A stretch of 64,000 nucleotides of DNA from Rariglobus sp041662485 (GCA_041662485.1 JBAZSJ010000014.1:35616-99615), one strand, 5' to 3'; positions 49,964 through 57,627 are shown, counted from the stretch's first letter. A program made the numbers and translations. Notes: generated by a model not told the origin, from the letters alone.

Positions 49964-50521
49964 TCAGGCGCGGCCCATGTAGCTGCCGTCGGCGGTGCTG
50001 ATGCGGATGATTTCGCCTTCCTTGATGAAGAGAGGCACGCTGACGACGAGACCGGTCTCGAGGGTGGCGGGCTTCTGCACGTTGGAGGCGGTGTCGCCCT
50101 TGATGCCGTCGGAGCTCTCGGTGACCTTCAGGTTCACGGAAGAGGGCAGTTCGACGGTGAGGGGCTTCTCGTCGACGAAGAGCACGTCAACCTTGCCGTT
50201 GGCGGTGAGGTAGTGCTTCGAGTCGCCGATGAGGATGGCGGAAAGCTCGATGGTCTCGAAGGTCTCCGGGTCCATGAACGCGAAATTTTCGCGGTCGGCG
50301 TAGCTGAATTCGAGGGTCTTCTTCTCGGTGGGGAGAACCTCGATGGTGTCGGTGGAGGCGAAGCGCTGGTCGAGGGCCTTGCCGTAGCGGAGATTGCGCA
50401 TCTTGACCTGCACGAACGCACGGAGATTGCCCGGGGTGCGGTGCATGGTTTCCATGACGAGGTGGGGTTCACCGTTAAATTTGATGACTTGGCCTTTGCG
50501 GATGTCGTTGGCTGAGGGCAT
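49964..50521 (-). CDS. efp: Elongation factor P (atypical loop)
   Basis: 185 residues from ATG 50521. Three-domain EF-P: KOW-like 'MPSANDIRKGQVIKFNGEPHLVMETMHRTPGNLRAFVQVKMRNLRYG', OB domain 'EFSYADRENFAFMDPETFETIEL', and C-terminal OB 'GIKGDTASNVQKPATLETGLVVSVPLFIKEGEIIRISTADGSYMGRA'. It relieves ribosome stalling at proline runs. The loop that is normally PGKG, with Lys34 beta-lysylated, reads PGNL, putting Asn32 at the modified position. No EpmA, EarP or YmfI-type modifier lies nearby. Monocistronic with a shared terminator. Confidence 0.95.
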   Translation of the reverse strand: MPSANDIRKGQVIKFNGEPHLVMETMHRTPGNLRAFVQVKMRNLRYGKALDQRFASTDTIEVLPTEKKTLEFSYADRENFAFMDPETFETIELSAILIGDSKHYLTANGKVDVLFVDEKPLTVELPSSVNLKVTESSDGIKGDTASNVQKPATLETGLVVSVPLFIKEGEIIRISTADGSYMGRA

Positions 50522-50650
50522 GACGATGACGAGGGTTTTGAGTTGTGAAAGGGGTAGGGTGTAAGGTGCCGCGAGAGGGAGTGTCAAGGCTTGGCCCACA
50601 TCCGGACTTGCGCTTTGTCCGCCCATTCCGAGACTTCGCGCCAAACCCTT

Positions 50651-51979
50651 ATGAAACAACGCACGCTCGCGCGCGCCGTATCGATCCAAGGCACAGGCCT
50701 TCACACCGGCAATCCCGTCACCGTCACTTTCAAGCCGGCGCCGGTCGACCACGGCATCGTTTTTAAACGCATGGACCTCAACGGGCATCCCGAGGTCAAA
50801 CCCCGCATCGAGCTTGTGGGCGATCTCGTGCGCAACACCACCGTCCAGGATGGGCATACGAAGATCCACCTCGTCGAGCACGTCCTCAGCGCCCTCAGCG
50901 GCTGCGGCGTCGACAACGTCCTCGTCGAGATCGACTCCGCCGAGCCGCCCATCATGGACGGTTCAGCCAAACCCTTCGTGAACCTCATCCTCGAGGGCGA
51001 ACCGGTCGAGCAGGACAAGGACCGCGAGTATTTTGTGCTCGAGGAGGCCGTCTCCGTCACGCGCGGCAACTCCTCCATCATCGCGCTGCCTTGCGACGAG
51101 CTGAAGATCACCTGCACGTCGGCCGATGACCGCGGCATCCACACCCAGCATCTCACGCTCACGATCGATCCCGACGTTTACATCACGCAAGTCGCGGCGT
51201 CGCGCACGTTCACCGTTTACGAGGACATCGAGGAGCTCATCAAGCTCGGCAAGATCAAGGGCGGCTCGCTCGACTGCGCCGTCGTCATCAAGGGCGACAA
51301 GATCATCTCCAAGGAGCCGCTGCGCTTCAAAGACGAGTTCGTCCGCCACAAGATCCTCGATATCATCGGCGACATCGTGCTCCTCGGCATGCCGCTCAAG
51401 GCCCACATCGTGGCCACCCGGCCCGGCCACGCCATCAACGCCGAGCTCACGAAACTCCTCTTCGCGAAGCTGGAGGAGAAGCGCAAAGGCCCGAAGAAAA
51501 AGCCCCGCGCCGCGAAGGTTCTCCCCTCCGAGACCTCCCTCGATATCCGCCGTGTCCTCGACATGCTGCCGCACCGCTACCCGTTCGTGATGATCGACCG
51601 CGTGGTCGAGTTCATCGGAGAGGACGAGCTGGTCGCCATCAAGAACGTCACGATCAACGAACCGTTTTTCCAGGGACACTTTCCCAACAATCCCGTGATG
51701 CCCGGCGTGCTCCAACTCGAGTCGATGGCCCAGGCGGCCGGCATTCTCATGCTCCGCCGCGGCAGCAGCGAGGGGAAGACGTCCTTTTTCATGAGCGCGG
51801 ACAAGGTGAAATTCCGCAAGCCCGTGCGCCCCGGCGACCAGATCATCATCAACGCCAAGCTCACCAAGTCCCGCGGTTCCAAGCTCGCCCAGGCCGAGTG
51901 CAATTGCACCGTGGACGGGTCCGTCGTTTCGTCTGCCGAGCTTCTCTTCGCGATCATCGACAACAGCGAAATCGACTGA
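50651..51979 (+). CDS. lpxC/fabZ: Bifunctional LpxC-FabZ (lipid A deacetylase / hydroxyacyl-ACP dehydratase)
   Basis: 442 residues from ATG 50651. The N-terminal about 290 residues are LpxC: 'SIQGTGLHTGNPVTVTFKPA', zinc ligand His in 'HLVEHVLSALSGCGVDN', 'LRFKDEFVRHKILDIIGDIVLLG' and 'RPGHAINAELTKLL'. A basic linker ('EKRKGPKKKPRAAK') joins FabZ: 'LPHRYPFVMIDRVVEF' and 'FFQGHFPNNPVMPGVLQLESMAQAAG' with catalytic His and Glu. Such fusions are known in Bacteroidetes and related phyla. It performs the committed step of lipid A synthesis and produces unsaturated acyl-ACP. lpxA follows after 11 bp. Confidence 0.96.
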   Translation: MKQRTLARAVSIQGTGLHTGNPVTVTFKPAPVDHGIVFKRMDLNGHPEVKPRIELVGDLVRNTTVQDGHTKIHLVEHVLSALSGCGVDNVLVEIDSAEPPIMDGSAKPFVNLILEGEPVEQDKDREYFVLEEAVSVTRGNSSIIALPCDELKITCTSADDRGIHTQHLTLTIDPDVYITQVAASRTFTVYEDIEELIKLGKIKGGSLDCAVVIKGDKIISKEPLRFKDEFVRHKILDIIGDIVLLGMPLKAHIVATRPGHAINAELTKLLFAKLEEKRKGPKKKPRAAKVLPSETSLDIRRVLDMLPHRYPFVMIDRVVEFIGEDELVAIKNVTINEPFFQGHFPNNPVMPGVLQLESMAQAAGILMLRRGSSEGKTSFFMSADKVKFRKPVRPGDQIIINAKLTKSRGSKLAQAECNCTVDGSVVSSAELLFAIIDNSEID

Positions 51980-51990
51980 AACTGAAGCCC

Positions 51991-52779
51991 ATGTCCGCCC
52001 GCATCCACCCCTCCGCGATCATTGAATCCGCCGCGCAGATCGGCGCGGACGTGGAAATCGGCCCCTTCGCCTACATCGGCGGGACGGCCCGCATCGGAGA
52101 CGGCACGCGCATCCATCATCACGCCTCCGTGGAGGGCAACACCGTGCTCGGGCCGGGCTGCGAGGTGTTCCCCTACGCGAGCATCGGCGCGAAGTCCCAG
52201 GATCTGAAATACAAGGGCGGCAACCCCGGCGTGCGCATCGGCGCGCGCAACGTCTTCCGCGAGTATGTGAGCGTGCACGCCGCCACCAACGACGGTGACT
52301 TCACCAACGTGGGCGACGACAACACGTTTCTCGCCTACGGGCACATCGCCCACGACTGCCAGCTCGGCAGCCACATCGTGGCCAGCAACTATTTCGGGCT
52401 GGCCGGACACGTGGTCGTCGAAGACCACGTCACCATCGGCGGCATGGCGGGAATCCACCAGTTTTGCCGCATCGGGGCGCACGCCATGATCGGCGGTTTC
52501 TCCCGCGTGGTTCAGGACGTGGCTCCCTACGTCATCGCCGAGGGCTCGCCGGCGGTCGTCCGCGTGCTCAACAAGGTAGGTCTCGAGCGCCGCGGCTTCA
52601 CGTCCGATCAGATCGAGCGCATCAAGCAGATTTTCAAGATCCTCTTCCGCGAGGGACTGAACCGCACGCAGGCCTTTGAAAAGCTCGCCGCGCATCCGCA
52701 GGCCGGCAGCGACGAGATGAAGCTCGTGCTGGCCTTCGCCGCCAAGAGCGAGCGCGGCCTCGCGCCCGGCGGTTCTTAA
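51991..52779 (+). CDS. lpxA: UDP-N-acetylglucosamine acyltransferase
   Basis: 262 residues from ATG 51991. A left-handed parallel beta helix is seen as hexapeptide repeats from 'IHPSAIIESAAQIGADVEIGPFAYIGGTARIGDGT' to 'HVTIGGMAGIHQFCRIGAHAMIGGFSRVVQDVAPYVIAEGSPA'. The catalytic His lies in 'YGHIAHDCQLGSH'. The C-terminal helical domain has 'VGLERRGFTSDQIERIKQIFKILFREGLN'. It transfers a hydroxyacyl chain to UDP-GlcNAc in the first step of lipid A synthesis. Co-transcribed with lpxC-fabZ. Confidence 0.96.
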   Translation: MSARIHPSAIIESAAQIGADVEIGPFAYIGGTARIGDGTRIHHHASVEGNTVLGPGCEVFPYASIGAKSQDLKYKGGNPGVRIGARNVFREYVSVHAATNDGDFTNVGDDNTFLAYGHIAHDCQLGSHIVASNYFGLAGHVVVEDHVTIGGMAGIHQFCRIGAHAMIGGFSRVVQDVAPYVIAEGSPAVVRVLNKVGLERRGFTSDQIERIKQIFKILFREGLNRTQAFEKLAAHPQAGSDEMKLVLAFAAKSERGLAPGGS

Positions 52780-52782
52780 AAG

Positions 52783-52861
52783 GTAGACGCGGCGTCCCGC
52801 CGCGTTAGTTCGAAGATTTGCTGAAGGGTTGCGATCCAACGCGGCAAGATGCCGCGTCTAC
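52783..52861. repeat. REPIN, GTAGACGCGGC class
   Basis: Left REP GTAGACGCGGCGTCCCGCCG... (52783-52806) and right REP ...CGGCAAGATGCCGCGTCTAC (52838-52861) are inverted with 31 bp between. It starts 3 bp after the lpxA stop. Confidence 0.85.
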
Positions 52862-52959
52862 GTTTCCTGATCCAACCTCTGCGCAGCTTGATCCGTCCTG
52901 CGCATTTCTTACGGCAGGAAGGGCGTTGCTTGATGCCGGAAAAGCACGGCTCGGCTTGG

Positions 52960-53040
52960 GAAATTCATTTCACTGGCAGGGAAATGAATTTCTTTGACCA
53001 CGAAATGGATTTCCGAGGCATGGAAACGCATTTCTGCGAC
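52960..53040. repeat. Four 21-bp tandem repeats with palindromic cores
   Basis: GAAATTCATTTC (52960), GAAATGAATTTC (52981), GAAATGGATTTC (53002) and GAAACGCATTTC (53023) lie exactly 21 bp apart. Each is a near-palindrome GAAAT-NN-ATTTC, so all face the same side of the helix. In one frame the array would code for heptads of the form E-x-x-F. An open frame (52849-53088, 79 residues) covers it but lacks other support. The rest of 52862-53176 is AT-rich without a gene. Confidence 0.75.
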
Positions 53041-53176
53041 CAATCACGGCCTTTAAACTATCGAAAGAAGCTTGTCTTCATGAATTAATGTGATTTTAGG
53101 CTGCAAGTTATGAAATGTTTTCAATTTGCATTTAATGGATTGAGCGCCTTCGGGGGGGCTGCCTATTTGGCCGGCG

Positions 53177-53188
53177 AAAGGAGGTGAT
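53177..53188 (+). promoter_or_regulatory. Full-length Shine-Dalgarno sequence
   Basis: AAAGGAGGTGAT is complementary to the entire 16S rRNA 3' tail (ATCACCTCCTTT) over 12 nt. It lies 5 bp ahead of the ATG at 53194. Most other genes in the window have weak or no SD motifs. Confidence 0.8.
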
Positions 53189-53193
53189 AATTA

Positions 53194-53568
53194 ATGGCAT
53201 CAAAGAACAAGCCGCAGGAATCGTTGGACAAGATCGACATCGTGGAGAACGCGTGGAAGACGCTGCGCCCGGCCAAGACGTTTGCCGGGTTCACGCTCGA
53301 GCAGTTTCAAGCGAAGCTGAAACCGAGCCGCGACGCCCGGGCGGAAATAGCCCGCCTGGATGCGGAAACGAAGGCCGCGCAGAACCGCCGCGACGTGGCC
53401 GACGCGGAATCGCTGAAGGTGATCGACCGCGTGGTGAAGTCGGTCGTGGCCGACGAGGACGAAGGCGACGACGGCGACCTGTATGAGACGATGGGTTACG
53501 TGCGCAAAAGCGAAGCCCGCTCGGGTCTCACCCGCCGCAAGGCGGTCGCGCCCGCGACGCCCGCGTGA
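53194..53568 (+). CDS. Small coiled-coil protein of unknown function
   Basis: 124 residues: 'MASKNKPQESLDKIDIVENAWKTLRPAKTFAGFTLEQFQAKLKPSRDARAEIARLDAETKAAQNRRDVADAESLKVIDRVVKSVVADEDEGDDGDLYETMGYVRKSEARSGLTRRK'. It contains a probable coiled coil around residues 45-85, an acidic patch and a basic tail. No signal peptide and no family recognised. Exceptionally strong ribosome binding site, a 21-bp palindrome array upstream and its own terminator suggest an abundantly made, separately controlled protein. Confidence 0.8.
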   Translation: MASKNKPQESLDKIDIVENAWKTLRPAKTFAGFTLEQFQAKLKPSRDARAEIARLDAETKAAQNRRDVADAESLKVIDRVVKSVVADEDEGDDGDLYETMGYVRKSEARSGLTRRKAVAPATPA

Positions 53569-53593
53569 TCCGTGCGGACCGGTAGATAACGCG

Positions 53594-53630
53594 AAGGGCC
53601 GGACCCAGATCGGTCCGGCCCTTCTTTTTT
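53594..53630 (+). terminator. Rho-independent terminator
   Basis: AAGGGCCGGACC (53594-53605) pairs perfectly with GGTCCGGCCCTT (53612-53623), followed by CTTTTTT. It is 25 bp past the small coiled-coil gene and 14 bp before the degenerate distal end of the CRISPR array. Confidence 0.93.
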
Positions 53631-53643
53631 GATTCTCGCCCAT

Positions 53644-55007
53644 GAGAGCGGGGCGACTTCACACCAATAACAATTTGGCCAGCGTCTATCTGTTTCAATC
53701 CGCGCCCCGCTCCGGAGAGCGGGGCGACTCGCGCTGGCCATCGTGCCAGCGGTGCTGACGGAGTTTCAATCCGCGCCCCGCTCCGGAGAGCGGGGCGACG
53801 GTGACGCCTTCCATCACAACGTCGGTGAGTTCCTGTTTCAATCCGCGCCCCGCTCCGGAGAGCGGGGCGACTCGCCCAACGTGCTCGGCCTGACCCTCGT
53901 CCAGAAGTTTCAATCCGCGCCCCGCTCCGGAGAGCGGGGCGACGCCCGCCTTGGCGAGCGTGAGGGTATCGACAGTGTTTCAATCCGCGCCCCGCTCCGG
54001 AGAGCGGGGCGACGCGAGGAATGGTCACATCGCCGCGAAGTCCAGTGTTTCAATCCGCGCCCCGCTCCGGAGAGCGGGGCGACAGGCGAGGAGGTTGACG
54101 GCGCGGAGGAGTGAGAGTTTCAATCCGCGCCCCGCTCCGGAGAGCGGGGCGACACGTGCCCACCGCCGGCGCCATCCTCGATCGCTTGTTTCAATCCGCG
54201 CCCCGCTCCGGAGAGCGGGGCGACCGCACACGGCGCAACGTGTCCGACTCCGATTCATGTTTCAATCCGCGCCCCGCTCCGGAGAGCGGGGCGACACACG
54301 TTCGCAACGCGCCGCGTAACGGAGAACGTGTTTCAATCCGCGCCCCGCTCCGGAGAGCGGGGCGACGACGAGGGCCTGCGCGTCAATGACCTCATTTAGG
54401 TTTCAATCCGCGCCCCGCTCCGGAGAGCGGGGCGACCGGGGCGTTCGGGCACGAGCAACCCCGCTTTGTAGTTTCAATCCGCGCCCCGCTCCGGAGAGCG
54501 GGGCGACGCTGCTGAATTGTCTTAACATCGTCATCCGGCAAGTTTCAATCCGCGCCCCGCTCCGGAGAGCGGGGCGACCGCACACGGCGCAACGTGTCCG
54601 ACTCCGATTCATGTTTCAATCCGCGCCCCGCTCCGGAGAGCGGGGCGACTCCGTATCGGTTGCGCTGCGAGGTATGCGCAGAGGTTTCAATCCGCGCCCC
54701 GCTCCGGAGAGCGGGGCGACATCCATTCCCGCGCGGACGCCCTTGCTCGTTCGTGTTTCAATCCGCGCCCCGCTCCGGAGAGCGGGGCGACTCGCATGGC
54801 ACCCAAGTCGTGAGCACTAAACACAACGTTTCAATCCGCGCCCCGCTCCGGAGAGCGGGGCGACAGTATGCGCGATTCCTTAAAATCCATCGCGAATGAG
54901 TTTCAATCCGCGCCCCGCTCCGGAGAGCGGGGCGACAAGTCACAACGCGCCTACTAATCGCGGCCCTCGTGTTTCAATCCGCGCCCCGCTCCGGAGAGCG
55001 GGGCGAC
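53644..55007 (-). CRISPR. Type I-C CRISPR array, 19 full repeats
   Basis: Nineteen identical 37-bp repeats (first 53692-53728, last 54971-55007) have 18 spacers of 33-36 bp. On the minus strand, the direction of the cas genes, the repeat begins GTCGCCCCGCTC and ends CGGATTGAAAC, the I-C consensus ending. Within it CGCCCCGCTC and GAGCGGGGCG form a perfect 10-bp stem around CGGA. A truncated repeat (GAGAGCGGGGCGAC, 53644-53657) plus a 34-bp spacer extends the distal end. Spacers at 54225-54258 and 54579-54612 are identical. The leader end is 55008, next to cas2. Confidence 0.98.
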
Positions 55008-55203
55008 CGCGATCAGGTTTTAAAGTTGATCGCTAAGGGGTTCTGGGCGTCTTTTGCGAAACTGTCAAAGAACAGGAAGGTGCAGCATCAATTTTTTAGA
55101 TCCTGCTTCACGTGTGAGGGTGCGCCAAGGATTTATCCATGCCGCGAAAGGGTGCCTTGTCCGACGAGGCATTGGCTTCGCATCGCCTTTCATCCACCCT
55201 TTT
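55008..55203 (-). promoter_or_regulatory. CRISPR leader region
   Basis: 196 bp between the cas2 stop and the last repeat, less GC-rich than the flanks, with no gene. By orientation (repeat ends ATTGAAAC on the minus strand, degenerate repeat at the other end) this is the leader side, where the array promoter and spacer-integration signals should be. No individual promoter element is assigned. Confidence 0.7.
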
Positions 55204-55500
55204 TTAAAGGGCCAGCGTATCCTCGACCACGTTCATGGCCGTCTGCACACCGTGGTGCTCGATTTTGTCTTTCACTGTCTGGTCGAGGAAATAAATCCGG
55301 AGTGAATCCTGCGCGGGATCAATCTCCGATAGCAATCTCGCCTTCAACTCCACCCATTCCTTCTGGCCGAGCTGCATCTCGAATACCGACTTCTGCACGC
55401 GCACACCATACGAGGTGCAGGCCTTGGCCACTCGTCGTAACCGGCGCGCCCCCGCCCGCTCTTCGCGTGTGCTCACATCGTAGGTGATGACCAAAAACAT
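55204..55500 (-). CDS. cas2: CRISPR-associated endonuclease Cas2
   Basis: 98 residues with ferredoxin fold: 'MFLVITYDVSTREERAGARRLRRVAKACTSYGVRVQKSVFEMQLGQKEW' and 'IDPAQDSLRIYFLD'. The conserved Asp of 'YDVST' and the 'RVQKSVFE' strand identify Cas2 of the I-C type. It forms the structural core of the Cas1-Cas2 integrase. Last gene of the operon, 7 bp after cas1, leading into the array. Confidence 0.97.
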   Translation of the reverse strand: MFLVITYDVSTREERAGARRLRRVAKACTSYGVRVQKSVFEMQLGQKEWVELKARLLSEIDPAQDSLRIYFLDQTVKDKIEHHGVQTAMNVVEDTLAL

Positions 55501-55507
55501 GATGTTT

Positions 55508-56542
55508 TTAACTAAACAAGTGCGGGGTGTAGTCCACTTCCGAGCGCAGAGCCCTCGCTAGCAGTTTCGCCTGAATAAATACCAGCTGCCCATGATGCAC
55601 TTTTTCCTGAAAGAGCGGATGCACCGCCTCCTCGGTCTTTCGTTGCTGGTAGGCCGCCACGAGCGTTTTTCTGGCCGCCTCGGTCAACTCCACCGCGCCG
55701 CCATCGCGTTCCACAAACTGCCCGGTCTTCAACTCCCCTCGGTTGAGCAACGTGAGTCCGAGCCGTTCCACCCAAGGGCGAAACTCTTCCATCAGGTCCA
55801 GCGCCAGCGATTCACGGCCCGGTCGGTCGGCGTGCAGATAGCCGACAAAAGGATCGAGCCCGACCGCCGTGAGCGCCGACACGCAGTCGTGCCGCAGCAA
55901 GGCATACAAAAAAGAGAGCAACGCGTTGATCGCGTCGCGCGGTGGGCGGCGGTTGCGTCCGTCGAAGGGAAACGTCGCCCGTAACGCCGGTCGCAGGTGC
56001 CGGGCAAACACCTCGAAATGGAGCGCCGCCGCCCGGCCTTCCACGCCGCGGATCACGTCGGGATCGTCGGGGGTGCGTCCGAGTTCGCGCAACAGGTGGG
56101 CGTGAGCATCGGCTGCCGTGCGCAGAAGGTCGCGGTCCTCATCGGTGGCGGCGTCACGCGCGCTGCGTGCCAGCAGCCAGCGGACGTTGTGCAGCTTTCC
56201 GGCGACGAACGCCCGCGCCAATGCGGCGATGCGCGCGGGATCGGATGCCGCCGCGTGTTGGGAGCGCCGCAACATCATTGAACCCTGCGGCACGCCCTCC
56301 ACTCGCGCCTCCAGCCGGCCCCAATCCGTGAAATAGCACACGCTCGCTCCGTTTTCCCAGCACAGGCGCATGGCGGATGGTGAGACGTAAATGTCGGCCC
56401 CGAAGACGAAGACCGACTCCAAGTTATGCATCGGCAATGACAGCTTGAGCTGTTTTTCGTGTTCGACGCGCAGCGCAAGTCCGTCGCGACGCAACGACAG
56501 GCCGGGGGTGAGCAGGTAGAGGACGTTTTGGAGGGTTTGCAC
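55508..56542 (-). CDS. cas1: CRISPR-associated integrase Cas1 (I-C type)
   Basis: 344 residues: 'MQTLQNVLYLLTPGLSLRRDGLALRV', 'ASVCYFTDWGRLEARVEG', then the metal-binding set with Glu in 'DPDVIRGVEGRAAALHF', His in 'GLDPFVGYLHADRPGRESLALDLMEEFRPWVERL', where the trailing acidic residues complete the site. 'RDAINALLSFLYALLRHDCVSAL' is the family helix. It integrates new spacers together with Cas2, and Cas4 trims the prespacers. Preceded by a 53-bp gap that contains one of the TTTGAAATTT-type repeats. Confidence 0.97.
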   Translation of the reverse strand: MQTLQNVLYLLTPGLSLRRDGLALRVEHEKQLKLSLPMHNLESVFVFGADIYVSPSAMRLCWENGASVCYFTDWGRLEARVEGVPQGSMMLRRSQHAAASDPARIAALARAFVAGKLHNVRWLLARSARDAATDEDRDLLRTAADAHAHLLRELGRTPDDPDVIRGVEGRAAALHFEVFARHLRPALRATFPFDGRNRRPPRDAINALLSFLYALLRHDCVSALTAVGLDPFVGYLHADRPGRESLALDLMEEFRPWVERLGLTLLNRGELKTGQFVERDGGAVELTEAARKTLVAAYQQRKTEEAVHPLFQEKVHHGQLVFIQAKLLARALRSEVDYTPHLFS

Positions 56543-56551
56543 GCGAAGCGT

Positions 56552-57627
56552 GATTTGAAATTTGAAATCTAAGATTTGAGATTCACCGGAGGCGATCAGC
56601 GGGCGGGGCGGTTTTTTGGGTGCATCGGGTGGTCGGGCGGGAGGTGTTGGGCGACGAGTTGTTGAAAGTCGGCGGCTCCCGTTTTGCCGGCTTTGCGTTT
56701 CTGGTAGTTGGCGCGGGTCTGGTCGTTGAGATGGCGAGGACCGGCGATGTCGGAGTTTTGAAGGGATTGTGCCCAGCCGCCCAGTTGCCGGGAGCAGCTT
56801 TCGGCGATCAATTTTATATCTGAGATTTCAGATTTGAAATCGCGCAGCTTCGGGCGGCGCTCGAAGTAGCAGAGCATGGAGCGCACTTCTCCGGCGGAAC
56901 CGCGCGCGATGTAGAGGAAGGCCAGAAGCTCGTTGGTGGTGCCGCGCTCGAAACCTTCGGCGATGTTGTTGGAGACCGAGAGCGAGGCGCGGTCGAGCTG
57001 GTCGCGCTTGGACCAGGTGATGCGGTCCTTGGCCTCCTCGATGAAATCCTCGCAGCGTTCCGCGAGGACGATGGCTTCCTGCCAGACGGGCAGCTCTTCG
57101 AATCGTTGATAGGTGGGCATGGTGGTTTGGATTTGAGATTTCAGATGCGGGGGAAAGGCCCCGAGGCTTGGTCGGAAAAGCAGGTGGCGTGCTGAGATTT
57201 AGAATTTCAGGTTTGAATGTCAGTATTCACGCGGTTCGTAGAGGCGTGCGCGGCGGGACGGCGCGGCGGCGGCTTCTGGCAGGCAGACGCCGTGCAGGGA
57301 ACAGCCTTCGCACTGCGGCTTGAGCACGGCGGGGGGCGCGGCGGGATTTGAAATTTGAGATCTCAGATTTGAGATCGTGACCAGCGTCAAGGCACGGAGG
57401 GCTTCGTCGAAAACAACTTCGGTGCGTAGGGCGGAGGCCACATGGAAGACGAGACCGGCGGGGATGTGCAGGCCAAGCATTTCTTCCAAACAAAGGGCTT
57501 GGGCGCAGAGTTGGACATGATCGTTGGACCAGCGGCGGGCGGGGCCTTTTTTGTATTCTACAGGGCGGGCCTCCACGACCGGAGGCCGGTCGTTAATTTG
57601 AGATTTCAAATTTGAGATCTGAGATTC
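56552..57627. repeat. Cluster of TTTGAAATTTGAGATC-type repeats in the cas operon
   Basis: Copies lie at 56552-56584, 56816-56841, 57129-57148, 57193-57217, 57345-57376 and 57595-57627. They combine the words GATTTGAAATTT, GAGATCTCAGATTTGAG and ATTTCAGATTTGAAATC, AT-rich islands in GC-rich DNA. Three are inside coding sequence without breaking the frame: one in the four-helix-bundle gene and two in cas4, where they code for ISNLKSQI and ISNLRSQI. Confidence 0.85.
56596..57120 (-). CDS. Four-helix-bundle protein (S23/IVS family) inside the cas operon
   Basis: 174 residues. 'MPTYQRFEELPVWQEAIVLAERCEDFIEE' and 'QLDRASLSVSNNIAEGFERGTTNELLAFLYIARGSAGEVRSMLCY' are the signatures of the 23S rRNA intervening-sequence (S23, four-helix bundle) family, whose usual length is about 115-125 residues. 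The extra 50-residue tail is basic and unrelated ('RANYQKRKAGKTGAADFQQLVAQHLPPDHP'). It sits in the same orientation between cas4 (99 bp upstream) and cas1 (53 bp downstream). Residues 'LRDFKSEISDIK' are coded by one of the AT-rich repeats. The role in or out of CRISPR is unknown. Confidence 0.92.
   Translation of the reverse strand: MPTYQRFEELPVWQEAIVLAERCEDFIEEAKDRITWSKRDQLDRASLSVSNNIAEGFERGTTNELLAFLYIARGSAGEVRSMLCYFERRPKLRDFKSEISDIKLIAESCSRQLGGWAQSLQNSDIAGPRHLNDQTRANYQKRKAGKTGAADFQQLVAQHLPPDHPMHPKNRPAR

Noticed and set aside
52849..53088. A 79-residue frame across the 21-bp tandem repeats
   Set aside because: It starts inside a REP, has no ribosome binding site and has little beyond the repeat-coded heptads. 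It is reported as a DNA repeat with coding left open.
53528..54943. Repetitive proteins encoded across the CRISPR array
   Set aside because: The open frames consist of translated CRISPR repeats ('FNPRPAPESGAT', 'VSIRAPLRRAG') and spacers.
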